Source: Candidatus Altimarinota bacterium
GTDB lineage: Bacteria; Patescibacteriota; Gracilibacteria; UM-FILTER-43-11
DNA length: 64,000 bases
Direction: 5' to 3'
NCBI GenBank assembly: GCA_028281045.1
Contig: JANQKP010000003.1
Location: 124,001-188,000, forward strand
The notes beneath the pieces are model-generated. The model saw nothing but the letters and a program-made list of their open reading frames with translations. It was not told the origin of the DNA and made no database searches. How positions within the stretch are numbered: the stretch's first letter is position 1; the number at the start of each line of letters is the position of its first letter. Both the position numbers and the translations under genes were made by a program. Positions 36,587 to 46,630 of the stretch are shown here, piece after piece.

Positions 36587-39500
36587 TTAAGATTCTGTTG
36601 CCTGACGGAACAGTTGAATAACGTCGATCATAGTTACCGTTCCATTACCATCGATGTCTGCTCCTTCTACTTGAGAAGTAGTAGGCGCTAGATCACCGGT
36701 AGCGATTTGGAAGGCTAGGATAACGTCAATCATATTTAGGTTTCCATCTCCGTTTACATCACCTGAAGCAATCGCTCCAACGAAGATTGGGATCACACGA
36801 TTCACAGTGAATCCTGCGGTATCAGTAATTTGAAGAATAAGTTTGTAGCTTCCATCTACAAGACGTGCATCTTGAGGGATTTGCACAGGAATGGTGAACG
36901 TGGTGTACGCCATAGCCTGAGCAAGAGCTTCTGGAATAAGTAGATCTAGTAGTGAAGCTTGTTCATCTACGGGTTCAATTTCGTTGATTTCAACGTCATC
37001 TACAGAAGACTCAGCTTCTTCTTCAGTCACTTGTTCAGTCACTTCAATTAGGTCATCGAACGATTGAACATTGAACCATACAGCATTGTCATCACCGTCG
37101 ATATCGGCGTAAGTATCAAAGGCAGATTGTACTACCCATACTTTGATATCAGCGATGTCATTAATAGAGTCAAAGTCAGTTACTTTGACGCTTAGGTTCA
37201 CGTTCGCTCCGCGTTCAATAGATCCAGATCCAAGAATGCGGATGAAGTCGATTTGTGGTCCAGATGGAACATCTACGGTAATAGAATTAGAGGTTACAAC
37301 GGTTCCATCTCCGTATACGAATTCAGCGTATACCACTGAAGTTCCACTTGTATCTCCACGCTCTAGAAGTCCAGCTTCTAGCGCGGTGTCGTCTAGGCGA
37401 GCTACAGGAGTTACTACAAAGTTAAGGTCTGCAAGATCTACGATCTTCGTAAGTCCGTTGTCGTATTCTCCAACTGCTTTTAATTGGAAAGTTTCTCCTA
37501 GAGGAAGAGCAATGGTGCTCACTCCAGGAACCACTGTAAATTCTTCTTTATTCGCTGTACTTGTAATGTCTACACGTCCGTTTGTGTCGGCTGCATTAGC
37601 CGTAAGAATAATGATTCCAGGAAGGGTTGGGTGAGTGGTCACGTTCAGACTTGGAACAAGAAGTGCAATGTCTGCAGACACTTGGTCACGAATCGCCTCA
37701 ACACGTTGAATATCACTTTCATAGTTTCCAATTGGAAGGAATAGATCTACAGTTTGATCTTCTACCACCACTTGTTTTCCAACAAGATTAGGTGAGTTGA
37801 TCATAATCGCTACACTGCGCATCACATTGTCACGTGCTTCTGCAGGTAGTCCGTCTACTGTAGCGTCATCTAGAGTTAGCGTTAGTCCGTTTAGTACAGA
37901 TACACGTACTGGGATGCTTTCTTCTGAAATCACAGTACCTGTTTCAGCATCTTCTGAAACGTATCTAGCAAATACATTTGCTGCTCCTGGTTTCAGGGCA
38001 GAGATACGACCGGTTTCAGAAACGGTAGCCACATCAGTATTGTCTGAAATCCATTCCACTTCGTTCGTTACTTCGCTATCTCCTCCAATTTCTCCACGGT
38101 ATCCAAGGAAAGCACGGGCTTGAATGGTGTCTCCTTCTTCGTAGATTCCAGTTCCGTCTCCTTCGGCTTCTAGAATTAGTTTTTGTTCTACCACTTCAAT
38201 ATCAACTGGAGCAGTACATCCATCAGCATCGGTTACAAATAGAGTCGCTGTTCCTGGGCGTTTTGCAGAAACAACTGCAAAGGTAGAAACGGCAGTTTCT
38301 CCTGTTGAACCAGAAGTGGTTTTAGGCGCTAGTTCATTTGGAACAAGCGTAATGCTTCCAGAAACGAATTCAACAATGGCAACTCCTTCGGTTGGGAATC
38401 CATTTCCTACAGAAGAGGTTACTTTAGCTGTAATTTCTACGTCTGCAAGAAGGGTTCCAACTACATCTCCGGTTAGAGTTCCTCCTGAAAGCGTTCCGCT
38501 TAAGAAGATATTAGTATCAGATTGAGCAGAAGCATTTTTCTCCTCAGTTAGCGTTCCTGTTACTACTCCAGATCCTTGAGAAGTTCCTTCAATCACGGCT
38601 CCTTCTGGTGGAGTAATAAATACGCTGTAAGTTTGTCCTGCAATACTGTAATTCAGTGAAGCGGTTACGGTTACATCACAGTTATTTAGTGTTGAACCGG
38701 TGTCATCTTCAAGGTATTCACAGCTATTTAGGTTTAGATTTAGGTCTACATCTGAAGCATCTAGAGATTCAGAGTGTTGGAAGATTACATCTTCTCCCGT
38801 AAGAGCCACATCATCACTTGGAGCTTCGGTTAGAGAATCGATAGAGAAAATAGAAGCATCTGAAGTTCTCCAGGTTAGATCTCCTTTACCTCCACGAGCA
38901 TAAATGAAGCGCGTGTCTCCTTGGTGAATTGTAGGTTCTAGAGTCATTGGAGGATCTGTAACCACCGCAGAAAGTGGGGTTACTCCATCGGCTTCAAGAC
39001 CAGCGGTTCCTCCTGCAAAACAGTTCACAGGTAGTGACGTAGCAGTACATTCATAATTATTAGTGTGCACTCCTACCTCCGTAGAGTGAAGCACTACACC
39101 ATCTGGGTTACCTGTTTGAGTGTAAGCAATGAATGGTGAATTTGCTTCAAGTAGTCCGTTTACAGCAAAGATGAAGTTAGAAGCAGTTCCATTTGGAGTC
39201 GCTTCGTTTCTTACTGAAATCTCATAGTTGTTTCCATTACGAGTAGTGATTTCAGCTCTTTCTGAAAGCGTATCAGTAAAGTTGAATTTAAGTTCGAAAA
39301 TAGATTGTCCTGCGCTTTGTCCTTGATTCACAGGGTTCTTAAGAACAATAGTGTCGTAAGCATAAAGGTTGAAATCAAATGGGCTTCCTTCATTTGAAGA
39401 TCCAGTTGGAAGCGTTACTCCAGGCTCTGGAAGGAAGAATCCTTGTCCACGACCTTGGTAAAGATCGATTTGAAGATTCTCACACATCGTAGAAGAAATA

Positions 39501-40501
39501 GTGATTGGAGTTACCGCAGAAAGTGTTCCAGAAGGATCATGGAATTGGTAAGAAGCCGTAAGTGGCGCTACCGCTCCAGATCCAGCAATAACAGCTACTC
39601 CATCAAAGTTAGTCGCATCTGCTGTGTCAATTGGAACATCTACAAAAGTGTAGTGAATATCTCTTAGTAGGTAAGTTCCATTGTTATCTACAATTCCAAG
39701 AGAATCTCCGTTTACGTTATCGCTTTGAAGTTCGTAAACACCTCCAACGGTTGTTGAAAGATTCTGAGTTAAACTCGTTGGCGCTATATTATTGTATCCC
39801 GTGCGCATATCAATGGTGATATTGTTGCGCTCTTGTGGAAGATCAATAGAAGCTCCCACAATAGTTTCCCCGATTCCAGGGTTTTGAATAATACTTAACT
39901 CAAGAGATTCATTAGCAAGATCACTATTACTATATTCATAGATCACTCCATTAAATAGAGTGGCTCTTACCTTAGTGATCGCAAGAGTGTTTCCATCCAC
40001 TTGAAGCGGTGCTCCTGGTTGTGGATCGATAAACTCTAGTTTTTCAATACAAGAAGGGGCTACCTTAATAGTAAAGGTATGATTTGGCCCAAATGGTGCT
40101 CCGTTTTCTGGAGTCACTGTAATTTCATATTCAGTTTCAATACTTGAATCTGTTGGATCCTGTTCTGGAGCCACGAATTCAACGGCATCAAAAGCTCCAT
40201 CAATTTGATTAGAAAGAACCCCTGTGGTTGGATGCTTAAGCACAGCATCTGCTGGGCTTGCTTGCCATGTATAAGACGTACCACCCCCGGTTACTCTTAA
40301 TACATTAGAACCCCCCACCTGACATGGAACCCCTGATGACAGTGGATCGAAAGCATCTCCTGGAATACCGAAAGTAGCATTATTTTGAATGCCAATGTCA
40401 GCTTTGAAGAGCTCCGTTTGGTTAGAAACTTGGTACAGACCTGCTGCTGCGAGCGCAATCGCAAGGACAAGCAGTCCGAATTTTAAGTTAAAGCGTTTCA
40501 T
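36587..40501 (-). CDS. giant surface protein with Ig-like (BIG2-type) domains and a C-terminal double dockerin-like module
   Basis: VEWISDNTDVATVSETGRISALKPGAANVFARY (BIG2-like); C-terminal GDVNGDGNLNMIDVILAFQIATG...GADIDGNGTVTMIDVIQLFRQATES. Confidence 0.82.
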   Translation of the reverse strand: MKRFNLKFGLLVLAIALAAAGLYQVSNQTELFKADIGIQNNATFGIPGDAFDPLSSGVPCQVGGSNVLRVTGGGTSYTWQASPADAVLKHPTTGVLSNQIDGAFDAVEFVAPEQDPTDSSIETEYEITVTPENGAPFGPNHTFTIKVAPSCIEKLEFIDPQPGAPLQVDGNTLAITKVRATLFNGVIYEYSNSDLANESLELSIIQNPGIGETIVGASIDLPQERNNITIDMRTGYNNIAPTSLTQNLSTTVGGVYELQSDNVNGDSLGIVDNNGTYLLRDIHYTFVDVPIDTADATNFDGVAVIAGSGAVAPLTASYQFHDPSGTLSAVTPITISSTMCENLQIDLYQGRGQGFFLPEPGVTLPTGSSNEGSPFDFNLYAYDTIVLKNPVNQGQSAGQSIFELKFNFTDTLSERAEITTRNGNNYEISVRNEATPNGTASNFIFAVNGLLEANSPFIAYTQTGNPDGVVLHSTEVGVHTNNYECTATSLPVNCFAGGTAGLEADGVTPLSAVVTDPPMTLEPTIHQGDTRFIYARGGKGDLTWRTSDASIFSIDSLTEAPSDDVALTGEDVIFQHSESLDASDVDLNLNLNSCEYLEDDTGSTLNNCDVTVTASLNYSIAGQTYSVFITPPEGAVIEGTSQGSGVVTGTLTEEKNASAQSDTNIFLSGTLSGGTLTGDVVGTLLADVEITAKVTSSVGNGFPTEGVAIVEFVSGSITLVPNELAPKTTSGSTGETAVSTFAVVSAKRPGTATLFVTDADGCTAPVDIEVVEQKLILEAEGDGTGIYEEGDTIQARAFLGYRGEIGGDSEVTNEVEWISDNTDVATVSETGRISALKPGAANVFARYVSEDAETGTVISEESIPVRVSVLNGLTLTLDDATVDGLPAEARDNVMRSVAIMINSPNLVGKQVVVEDQTVDLFLPIGNYESDIQRVEAIRDQVSADIALLVPSLNVTTHPTLPGIIILTANAADTNGRVDITSTANKEEFTVVPGVSTIALPLGETFQLKAVGEYDNGLTKIVDLADLNFVVTPVARLDDTALEAGLLERGDTSGTSVVYAEFVYGDGTVVTSNSITVDVPSGPQIDFIRILGSGSIERGANVNLSVKVTDFDSINDIADIKVWVVQSAFDTYADIDGDDNAVWFNVQSFDDLIEVTEQVTEEEAESSVDDVEINEIEPVDEQASLLDLLIPEALAQAMAYTTFTIPVQIPQDARLVDGSYKLILQITDTAGFTVNRVIPIFVGAIASGDVNGDGNLNMIDVILAFQIATGDLAPTTSQVEGADIDGNGTVTMIDVIQLFRQATES

Positions 40502-40538
40502 GATAATAAGGGGTGAATAAATAAGGGGTTATAAATTT

Positions 40539-43106
40539 TTAATTATTTGGATCAATTGGGGCCAAGAACACTCCTTCTGCGCTGCGGCGCTGAAGTCCTT
40601 GTCCTTGAACCGTAAATGGAATGGTAAAGTCACATCCGGTGGTGTCTGCTGTAGCGTCGTAAACGCGAACAGTTCCTGTTGCTCCTTGTGGAGCGTTTCC
40701 GGTTACTGTGAATTGAACATAATCTTCTGCACCGGTTAATCCAGAGATAGCAGAAGAGGTATCATTTACCACTTCAATACCCACCTTGTCATAGATAAGT
40801 TGGTTATTGAGGTAGAAACGATAAGTTGTATTGGTTAGCACCCCTAGATTCCCTACAAAGGTAGATCCTGAACCATCCATAAACCTTGCAGCATCAAATC
40901 CTTTTCTTTGTAAGTAGTTTTGAACAAACATGTCTTCGCTACACTTATTATTATATTTAACGGTGCGTGAATACGTTTGTCCTGTATATGGATCTGTAAC
41001 GGTGATCACAAACTCCGCTTCTGGGTCTGCGCTCGCTACGTAAGTTGCTTTGTGGTCTCCAATTCCAGCAACAGATCCTGGGTCTCCTGCAAAAGTGCTT
41101 ACTGGAGCAATAGACCAGTCAATGTCTCCATTGTATGGACCTTGGCTGGTTGGAACACTAAACGTGTAACTATTATTAATAGTAATGTCTGAAGCCACAT
41201 TAATCGCATTAATCGTGCGACCTTGTATATTAAAGGTCTTGTCTACGGTTTTAATTCCGTCAGATAGACGTATTTTAACCGTACCACTAGTGGCTCCGCC
41301 TGCAGAGTAAACTCCAGTACTACTATTAATAGATCCTGGACCACTTACTTTAGACCAACTTAGGCCATAAGTATTAGAATTGGCATTGAAGTCAAAGGTG
41401 GTTCCGTAAGCTAGACCATTATTAGAAGTAGCGGGGGCGTTAGTAATAGCAGGTGAATTTTTAACATTAACGGTACATGTATCATCATTTGATGAGTTAT
41501 GTGTGCTGTACGCTCTAAGCGTTACATCTCCTACTCCATTAAAGGTTACGTTAGTAGACCAGTTATGATTACTGTCAGCTGCATCATTGAATGATACAGA
41601 GGCTCCGCTTGCCTTGTTGAATTTCACATATTTAAGTCCTCCACTTGCGTTAAGCGCTTTGGTGTCTCCTTTATAAATACGTCCTGTTGGGCAGCTCGCT
41701 ACTACATCTTGAGCCACAGGAGAATAATCATATTCAAGGTAACAAGTCTGAGAACCGTCAGGCCCAGAACAACTTAGTTTATTTCCCCAAGAGTTAAGGA
41801 TGTTACTCAACGTATTGTCGCTACTGGTTGAAGAACTTCCAAAGGTTTTAAGATTTCCTCTTTCAAAATTACGATTTCCGTAGGTCGTTGATTTGCAACA
41901 ATCTTCCCTACACTTGTCATCCAGATCTCCTGGAATACCTACCCCAATAGCAATCACTAGTGCTCTACAAGTCATGTCTGGAGCCGTGGTATTCACATGA
42001 TAGCTACTGAAGAATGGAATGTTGCTACAAGTTGAACTACATTGGCTATCGGCTACAGCTACTGGAGCATTTACCATGAATTTCCCTGAGTCATCGCTGG
42101 CCATTCCTCCAAGCACATTTAGCGCAAGAATAAGTCCAAGACTCATAGAAAGGGCTTCTTCAAGTAGATTGAAGTTGATGTGACGAATCACAGGAAGGCT
42201 GTTCCATTTGCGAGAGAAGAGTTCAAAACGATCTTTCGCAGGTTCTGCTTTTTGAAGCATTTCAATCAGTTCACGACTTGCACGTTTACCCCAAGCAGCC
42301 GCTTCATGCTCTACCACCAGGTAGCGAATTGTAGCAATACCCACAAGCGTTACGAAGTAAGCTGTAAGCGCTACAGCAAAGGTAGCTGAGAAGGTGTAAA
42401 CAATAAACGCTCCGATCACGGCAAAGGTTAAGGCCCAAAGGGTTTGAACTGGGCTGATGTAATCTTCGCGTCCTTTGATCGAAATCTTAATCAGAGCATG
42501 CAAGAAATAAAGCAGGCTCGCAGAAAGCGGAACTAGGAAGCTAGCAGGACTTGCTAGCAGGCTAATATTTCCAAGATTCCAAGATCCAGCCACAAGCTGT
42601 GGAGAACGAACGATTAGTGCAAGTCCCCAAAGCACTGAAAGGAATACAATCAGCTGGATAACAACAAGCAAGGCGCCACGGCTGTGAATTTTTTCGTTCA
42701 CCGCGTAAAGCTTCTCAAGTTCGTACTCGGTGCTTGATACAGAAAGTTCCCCGGCTTCGAATTTATCGATTAGCTTTTTGTGGAACATGTGAATCTTTTT
42801 CAGTTTCAGTTGAATTGAAACGCTTGGGTAAAGCAGCACAAGTTCAACGATCACGGCAAGCGCCACGATTGCAGCGAACAGGCTATTTCCAAAAACAGAA
42901 AGCAGGCCGTTTAAAACAGCGGCCATAACTTCAACCACTTCGGCACGAATTCCTGTGTATAAAACCGGAGCAACTTCTGGAGCTGATCCAAAAGTAGCTG
43001 AAAGGTTTTGGGTAGAATCCGAAACCACATTGCCTTGCATGAACGCTACGTAAAGCGAAGCTGCAAATAGGACAAGAGTGCCTGTGATTAGAGAGAAACG
43101 TTTCAT
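40539..43106 (-). CDS. membrane protein with an N-terminal multi-TM (possibly Oxa1/YidC-like) region and Ig-like C-terminal domains
   Basis: TM pattern ...NSLFAAIVALAVIVELVLLYPSVSIQLKLKKIHMFHKKLIDKF...ISLLASPASFLVPLSASLLYFLHALI; Cys-containing and Ig-like C-terminus. Confidence 0.6.
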   Translation of the reverse strand: MKRFSLITGTLVLFAASLYVAFMQGNVVSDSTQNLSATFGSAPEVAPVLYTGIRAEVVEVMAAVLNGLLSVFGNSLFAAIVALAVIVELVLLYPSVSIQLKLKKIHMFHKKLIDKFEAGELSVSSTEYELEKLYAVNEKIHSRGALLVVIQLIVFLSVLWGLALIVRSPQLVAGSWNLGNISLLASPASFLVPLSASLLYFLHALIKISIKGREDYISPVQTLWALTFAVIGAFIVYTFSATFAVALTAYFVTLVGIATIRYLVVEHEAAAWGKRASRELIEMLQKAEPAKDRFELFSRKWNSLPVIRHINFNLLEEALSMSLGLILALNVLGGMASDDSGKFMVNAPVAVADSQCSSTCSNIPFFSSYHVNTTAPDMTCRALVIAIGVGIPGDLDDKCREDCCKSTTYGNRNFERGNLKTFGSSSTSSDNTLSNILNSWGNKLSCSGPDGSQTCYLEYDYSPVAQDVVASCPTGRIYKGDTKALNASGGLKYVKFNKASGASVSFNDAADSNHNWSTNVTFNGVGDVTLRAYSTHNSSNDDTCTVNVKNSPAITNAPATSNNGLAYGTTFDFNANSNTYGLSWSKVSGPGSINSSTGVYSAGGATSGTVKIRLSDGIKTVDKTFNIQGRTINAINVASDITINNSYTFSVPTSQGPYNGDIDWSIAPVSTFAGDPGSVAGIGDHKATYVASADPEAEFVITVTDPYTGQTYSRTVKYNNKCSEDMFVQNYLQRKGFDAARFMDGSGSTFVGNLGVLTNTTYRFYLNNQLIYDKVGIEVVNDTSSAISGLTGAEDYVQFTVTGNAPQGATGTVRVYDATADTTGCDFTIPFTVQGQGLQRRSAEGVFLAPIDPNN

Positions 43107-43139
43107 TTAGTTTTGTTTTTGATTTTTTGAAATCTTATA

Positions 43140-43168
43140 ATTATATCAAATTTTACGAATTTTTTCAA
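43140..43168 (-). promoter_or_regulatory. promoter of the surface-protein operon
   Basis: Minus strand TTGAAA-N17-TATAAT, ~35 nt upstream of the 43106 start. Confidence 0.6.
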
Positions 43169-43476
43169 TGCACTAGAACTTGCCAAAGTAGTAAAATATG
43201 TTGCATAAAAACTGCCACGGTATTTGGGGCTATTTTGAGCCAACAAAATTTTTAAAAAACGGTCAAATTTGGAGTCCGTTTTTGAAATAATTTTTCTCTA
43301 TGAGGCTAAATTTTGAAATCTAATTTTTGACAAATTAAAAAATTATGAAGAATATTTTCTGGCTTAAAATTAACAGAAAGTCGTTCATCATATTTTTGAG
43401 ATAATGCAAATTTTTTCAAAGAAAATTGAGGGCTTAAAATCGACCTTTGGATGCTAAAAAACGTTAAAACAGGCTA

Positions 43477-43505
43477 TTGATTTTTTTGCCATTTTTTGGT
43501 ATAAT
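43477..43505 (+). promoter_or_regulatory. promoter of the T4SS-like operon
   Basis: TTGATT-N17-TATAAT, 33 nt upstream of ATG 43538. Confidence 0.55.
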
Positions 43506-43537
43506 ATTTAGATAATTTTACACACGCGTACGCGCGC

Positions 43538-45655
43538 ATGCATACAAAACAAAAATTCATCACTGGCCTACTAGCCCTTGTGCTCACCTTTGGATTTTCT
43601 TTTAGTCCGGCGTTGGCACAGGACGAAGTAGTAGAACCTGAAGTGGCCATAGAAGAAGTTGCTGAGATTACCCCAGAAGTGACTGAACCTGGATCGATTC
43701 AATCTGTGGTGCTTTCTGAAGTAGATGAATCTTTTGAAAAAGACAGCCTAGTTACTGCTGGCCTGCAGTTTATGATCCGCGGAAAAGAAGCCCTAGGATG
43801 GTCGCTGAATATTGATGAAACTGGATTTAGAACAGAAGCCATTCAAAGCAGCTATAACAAGGTGCTCACCATTGTAAACAGTCTGTTTATTCTAGGCCTA
43901 CTCGCCATTGCTGTAATGGCCATGTTCAAGGTGATTATTCCACGTGGAGCGATTCGTAGAACCGTATTCACTTATGTAATTGCCGTGATCTTTGTGAACT
44001 TTGCCCTGCCGATTAATCAGCTATTTATAGATGGAACTAATATTCTGCAAAGAACACTACTTGTAAATGAGAGTAATCAGATTTCTATTGCCGATATTGT
44101 AGAAACACCAGAGTATAGCGATGAAAATACCGTGGGATATTCTGCGGCAAATGCAGAAAAAGAAGCCGCTGATATCACCCTGAAACTAGGGGCAGATCCG
44201 ATCACCGATGTGGGTGAAATTAATACGGGTCTTACCACTGGTTTTGCAGGCAGTGATCAGCTCGTGATTAACTCAAGCACACAAAGACTTTCACTGAATA
44301 GCGAAATCTCTGCGAGCTTAGAAAAACAAGCGACATTTGATCAAAGCCGCGAGCACCATGTGTTCGCCTTTGTGATGATGGGTCTAACAGGTATTGCCTA
44401 CCTACTCCTAGCCTTGATCTTTGTGCTTCGCGTCGTGATTCTATGGGCGCTTATGATTTTATCTCCAGTGCTATTTTTACTGGCGATATTTAATATCACT
44501 CGTGGATATTTCTACAACTGGCTTTCTATTTACGGTAAGTGGCTCCTTATTGGACCGCTTGCTGCCCTTGGAATTTCAGTGGTGGTAAATATTTGGCAAC
44601 AAGTGGGTCTACCACTAACAAGTACCTATGTAACCGCTACGAATTTTGCCCCTGCAGGAAATGTTGGATTTATGCTTCCTGGAAGCGCCAGTTTAAATAC
44701 CCTAAGTACTACCGGGCAGATGATGGAATACATCGTGTTCTTACTGATGCTTTATATTCCCCTATTCTTTGCATTCGCCCTTACGCGTAGCAAGGTACTC
44801 GCTACAGTAAGTGCTGCAGCCGTAGATACTGGATCACGTGTGATTCAAAGTAGAACCAGCACAAGAACTTCTGGTGGTTCTGCTACCGCAGAAACTAAAG
44901 AAACTGAAACCAAAGAAAAGAAAACCAGTGGGTTTAAATCTCTACTGGATTCACAAATTGCTAAGGTTAGTAGAACGGCACTGCCAGGCTCACTTACCGG
45001 TGGTGTAACCACTAGTGGTCTTACTGCTTTTGAAACGGCTTCAAGTTATCTACCAGAACATCTGGCCGTGGCTAAAACCGATGATCTTCTGAGCCTTGCT
45101 GGCGCAGAAGAAGGCTCTCGCCATGGAAAAGAGGGTGCTATTACAAACCTAGCGGCCCCACAAAATGTGGTAGATCCTACAGAAAGAAAACATGTAAATG
45201 CGGTTCGTTCTGAACTTGAAAAACGTGCGAGCACCGGTGACCCAGGGGCTGTACTGCTTATGGGTGAAATCCAGAACAAAGAAGCCCAAATTTCAGGCGG
45301 GCATTCTACGAATATTGGAACCGCTTCGGCGGCTTCAGGTAACACCCCGGCACCAGTAACAGGACTATCTAGTGCTCCTGAAATTCATGTAGAAGCTACA
45401 CCGGTTGCTTCGGGAACGAATATCATAGAAAAAACCACAGAGAAAACCGTGGTAGAAAAAGCGCCTCAAGAGGTGCAGGTGGCTGAGGTAAAAGCTGCAG
45501 ATAAAAAAGCAGAAGAAGACAAAACGGAAGAAAAAGAAGATAATGAAAATACAGAAGATCAGAATCAGGAACAGAAGCAAGAAGACAACAAAGAAGCTGA
45601 AGATGATCACGGGTACGATGAAAATGAAAATAACCAAAATCAAACGAATGAATAA
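43538..45655 (+). CDS. TrbL/VirB6-like polytopic membrane protein of a T4SS-like module
   Basis: Signal peptide, multiple TM helices with FAFVMMGLTGIAYLLLALIFVLRVVILWALMILSPVLFLLAIF, long charged C-terminal tail. Confidence 0.65.
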   Translation: MHTKQKFITGLLALVLTFGFSFSPALAQDEVVEPEVAIEEVAEITPEVTEPGSIQSVVLSEVDESFEKDSLVTAGLQFMIRGKEALGWSLNIDETGFRTEAIQSSYNKVLTIVNSLFILGLLAIAVMAMFKVIIPRGAIRRTVFTYVIAVIFVNFALPINQLFIDGTNILQRTLLVNESNQISIADIVETPEYSDENTVGYSAANAEKEAADITLKLGADPITDVGEINTGLTTGFAGSDQLVINSSTQRLSLNSEISASLEKQATFDQSREHHVFAFVMMGLTGIAYLLLALIFVLRVVILWALMILSPVLFLLAIFNITRGYFYNWLSIYGKWLLIGPLAALGISVVVNIWQQVGLPLTSTYVTATNFAPAGNVGFMLPGSASLNTLSTTGQMMEYIVFLLMLYIPLFFAFALTRSKVLATVSAAAVDTGSRVIQSRTSTRTSGGSATAETKETETKEKKTSGFKSLLDSQIAKVSRTALPGSLTGGVTTSGLTAFETASSYLPEHLAVAKTDDLLSLAGAEEGSRHGKEGAITNLAAPQNVVDPTERKHVNAVRSELEKRASTGDPGAVLLMGEIQNKEAQISGGHSTNIGTASAASGNTPAPVTGLSSAPEIHVEATPVASGTNIIEKTTEKTVVEKAPQEVQVAEVKAADKKAEEDKTEEKEDNENTEDQNQEQKQEDNKEAEDDHGYDENENNQNQTNE

Positions 45656-46217
45656 ACTTAAATCATTCATCATTGGACTTATCGCCTACGGAGCTTTTGC
45701 TCCGAGCGCTCTAGCACAAGATACAAGCACCCCGCTTGGAGAAGTTTCTAACTTTGGAGAACTCGTTTCTCTGGTTTGGGGGTTTGGAAGCCAAGTTGTT
45801 CTAGGGCTTGCTGTATTCCTTGTGGTTCTTGGAGCTTTCTTCTACGTGGCCTCTGGTGGAAACGATGAACGTATTTCTCAAGGAAAAGATCTGATCTTTG
45901 GTTCTTTAATTGCCATTATCATTGTGATGACCTCTGGTGTTCTTATTAGAACATTGCACAAACCTACAGAAGGAACTACAGGATCTCTGACCGAGATTCC
46001 TGCCGTGATCCAAAATGCCACCAATATTCTAGTGGGTATTATTGGAACCTTCTCTATTCTTATGTTTATCTATGCCGGTATTCTTTACATGCTGGCCCGT
46101 GGAAACGAAGACCGTATCGATAAAGCACGTCGTGCTTTCCGCTACGCGGCCTATGGTCTTATTTTAGCGCTCATTGCCTTTACGGCGGTGAATGCTGTGA
46201 TTAACTTCTTTATATAA
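45648..46217 (+). CDS. VirB2/TrbC-like pilin-family protein with two tandem pilin-like units
   Basis: Signal peptide MNKLKSFIIGLIAYGAFAPSALAQ; two copies of a TM-(G.EDRI.KA/GNDERI.QG)-TM unit. Start overlaps the previous stop (ATGAATAA). Confidence 0.65.
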   Translation: MNKLKSFIIGLIAYGAFAPSALAQDTSTPLGEVSNFGELVSLVWGFGSQVVLGLAVFLVVLGAFFYVASGGNDERISQGKDLIFGSLIAIIIVMTSGVLIRTLHKPTEGTTGSLTEIPAVIQNATNILVGIIGTFSILMFIYAGILYMLARGNEDRIDKARRAFRYAAYGLILALIAFTAVNAVINFFI

Positions 46218-46549
46218 TGGATCAATTGCTTGCTCAAAATTTAATCAACTGTCCAGATGGATCTAAAGCAGACCCAAGCATTGGATGTGTTAAGACTCCA
46301 GGAAATGTCGTGAATCCAGATTCTTCAATCATCGATATTCTCCTTTCTGCAGCAACGCTTCTTATGACTGCTGCGGCCGCGATTGCCATTGTTTCTATTA
46401 TTTGGGGAGGCATTCAATACGCCACTGCCGTGGGTGATGAGGAAAAAATAAATCATGCGAAGAGAATTATTTTTTACTCAGTTTTAGGCCTAATTTTAGC
46501 GCTACTTGCTCGCTATGTAGCGGTGTTTTTAACCGGTATTGTAGGATAG
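46217..46549 (+). CDS. VirB2-like pilin-family protein
   Basis: 110 aa; TM-IIWGGIQYATAVGDEEKINHAKRIIFYSVLGLILALLARYV. Confidence 0.7.
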   Translation: MDQLLAQNLINCPDGSKADPSIGCVKTPGNVVNPDSSIIDILLSAATLLMTAAAAIAIVSIIWGGIQYATAVGDEEKINHAKRIIFYSVLGLILALLARYVAVFLTGIVG

Positions 46550-46630
46550 CTTTCACCTATGATTAGAAAATATTCAATTTTTTCTGTCTATCTTTTTTAA
46601 GTAGCCAGTCTTTCTTTTTGTACAAAAATA

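Noticed and set aside
31064-39819. Many plus-strand ORFs of 60-160 aa inside the surface-protein operon
   Set aside because: They are antisense shadows of long, well supported minus-strand repeat proteins.
45365-45673. Antisense 102-aa ORF rich in F/I/V
   Set aside because: It is the complement of the Glu/Lys/Asn-rich tail of the 43538 protein.
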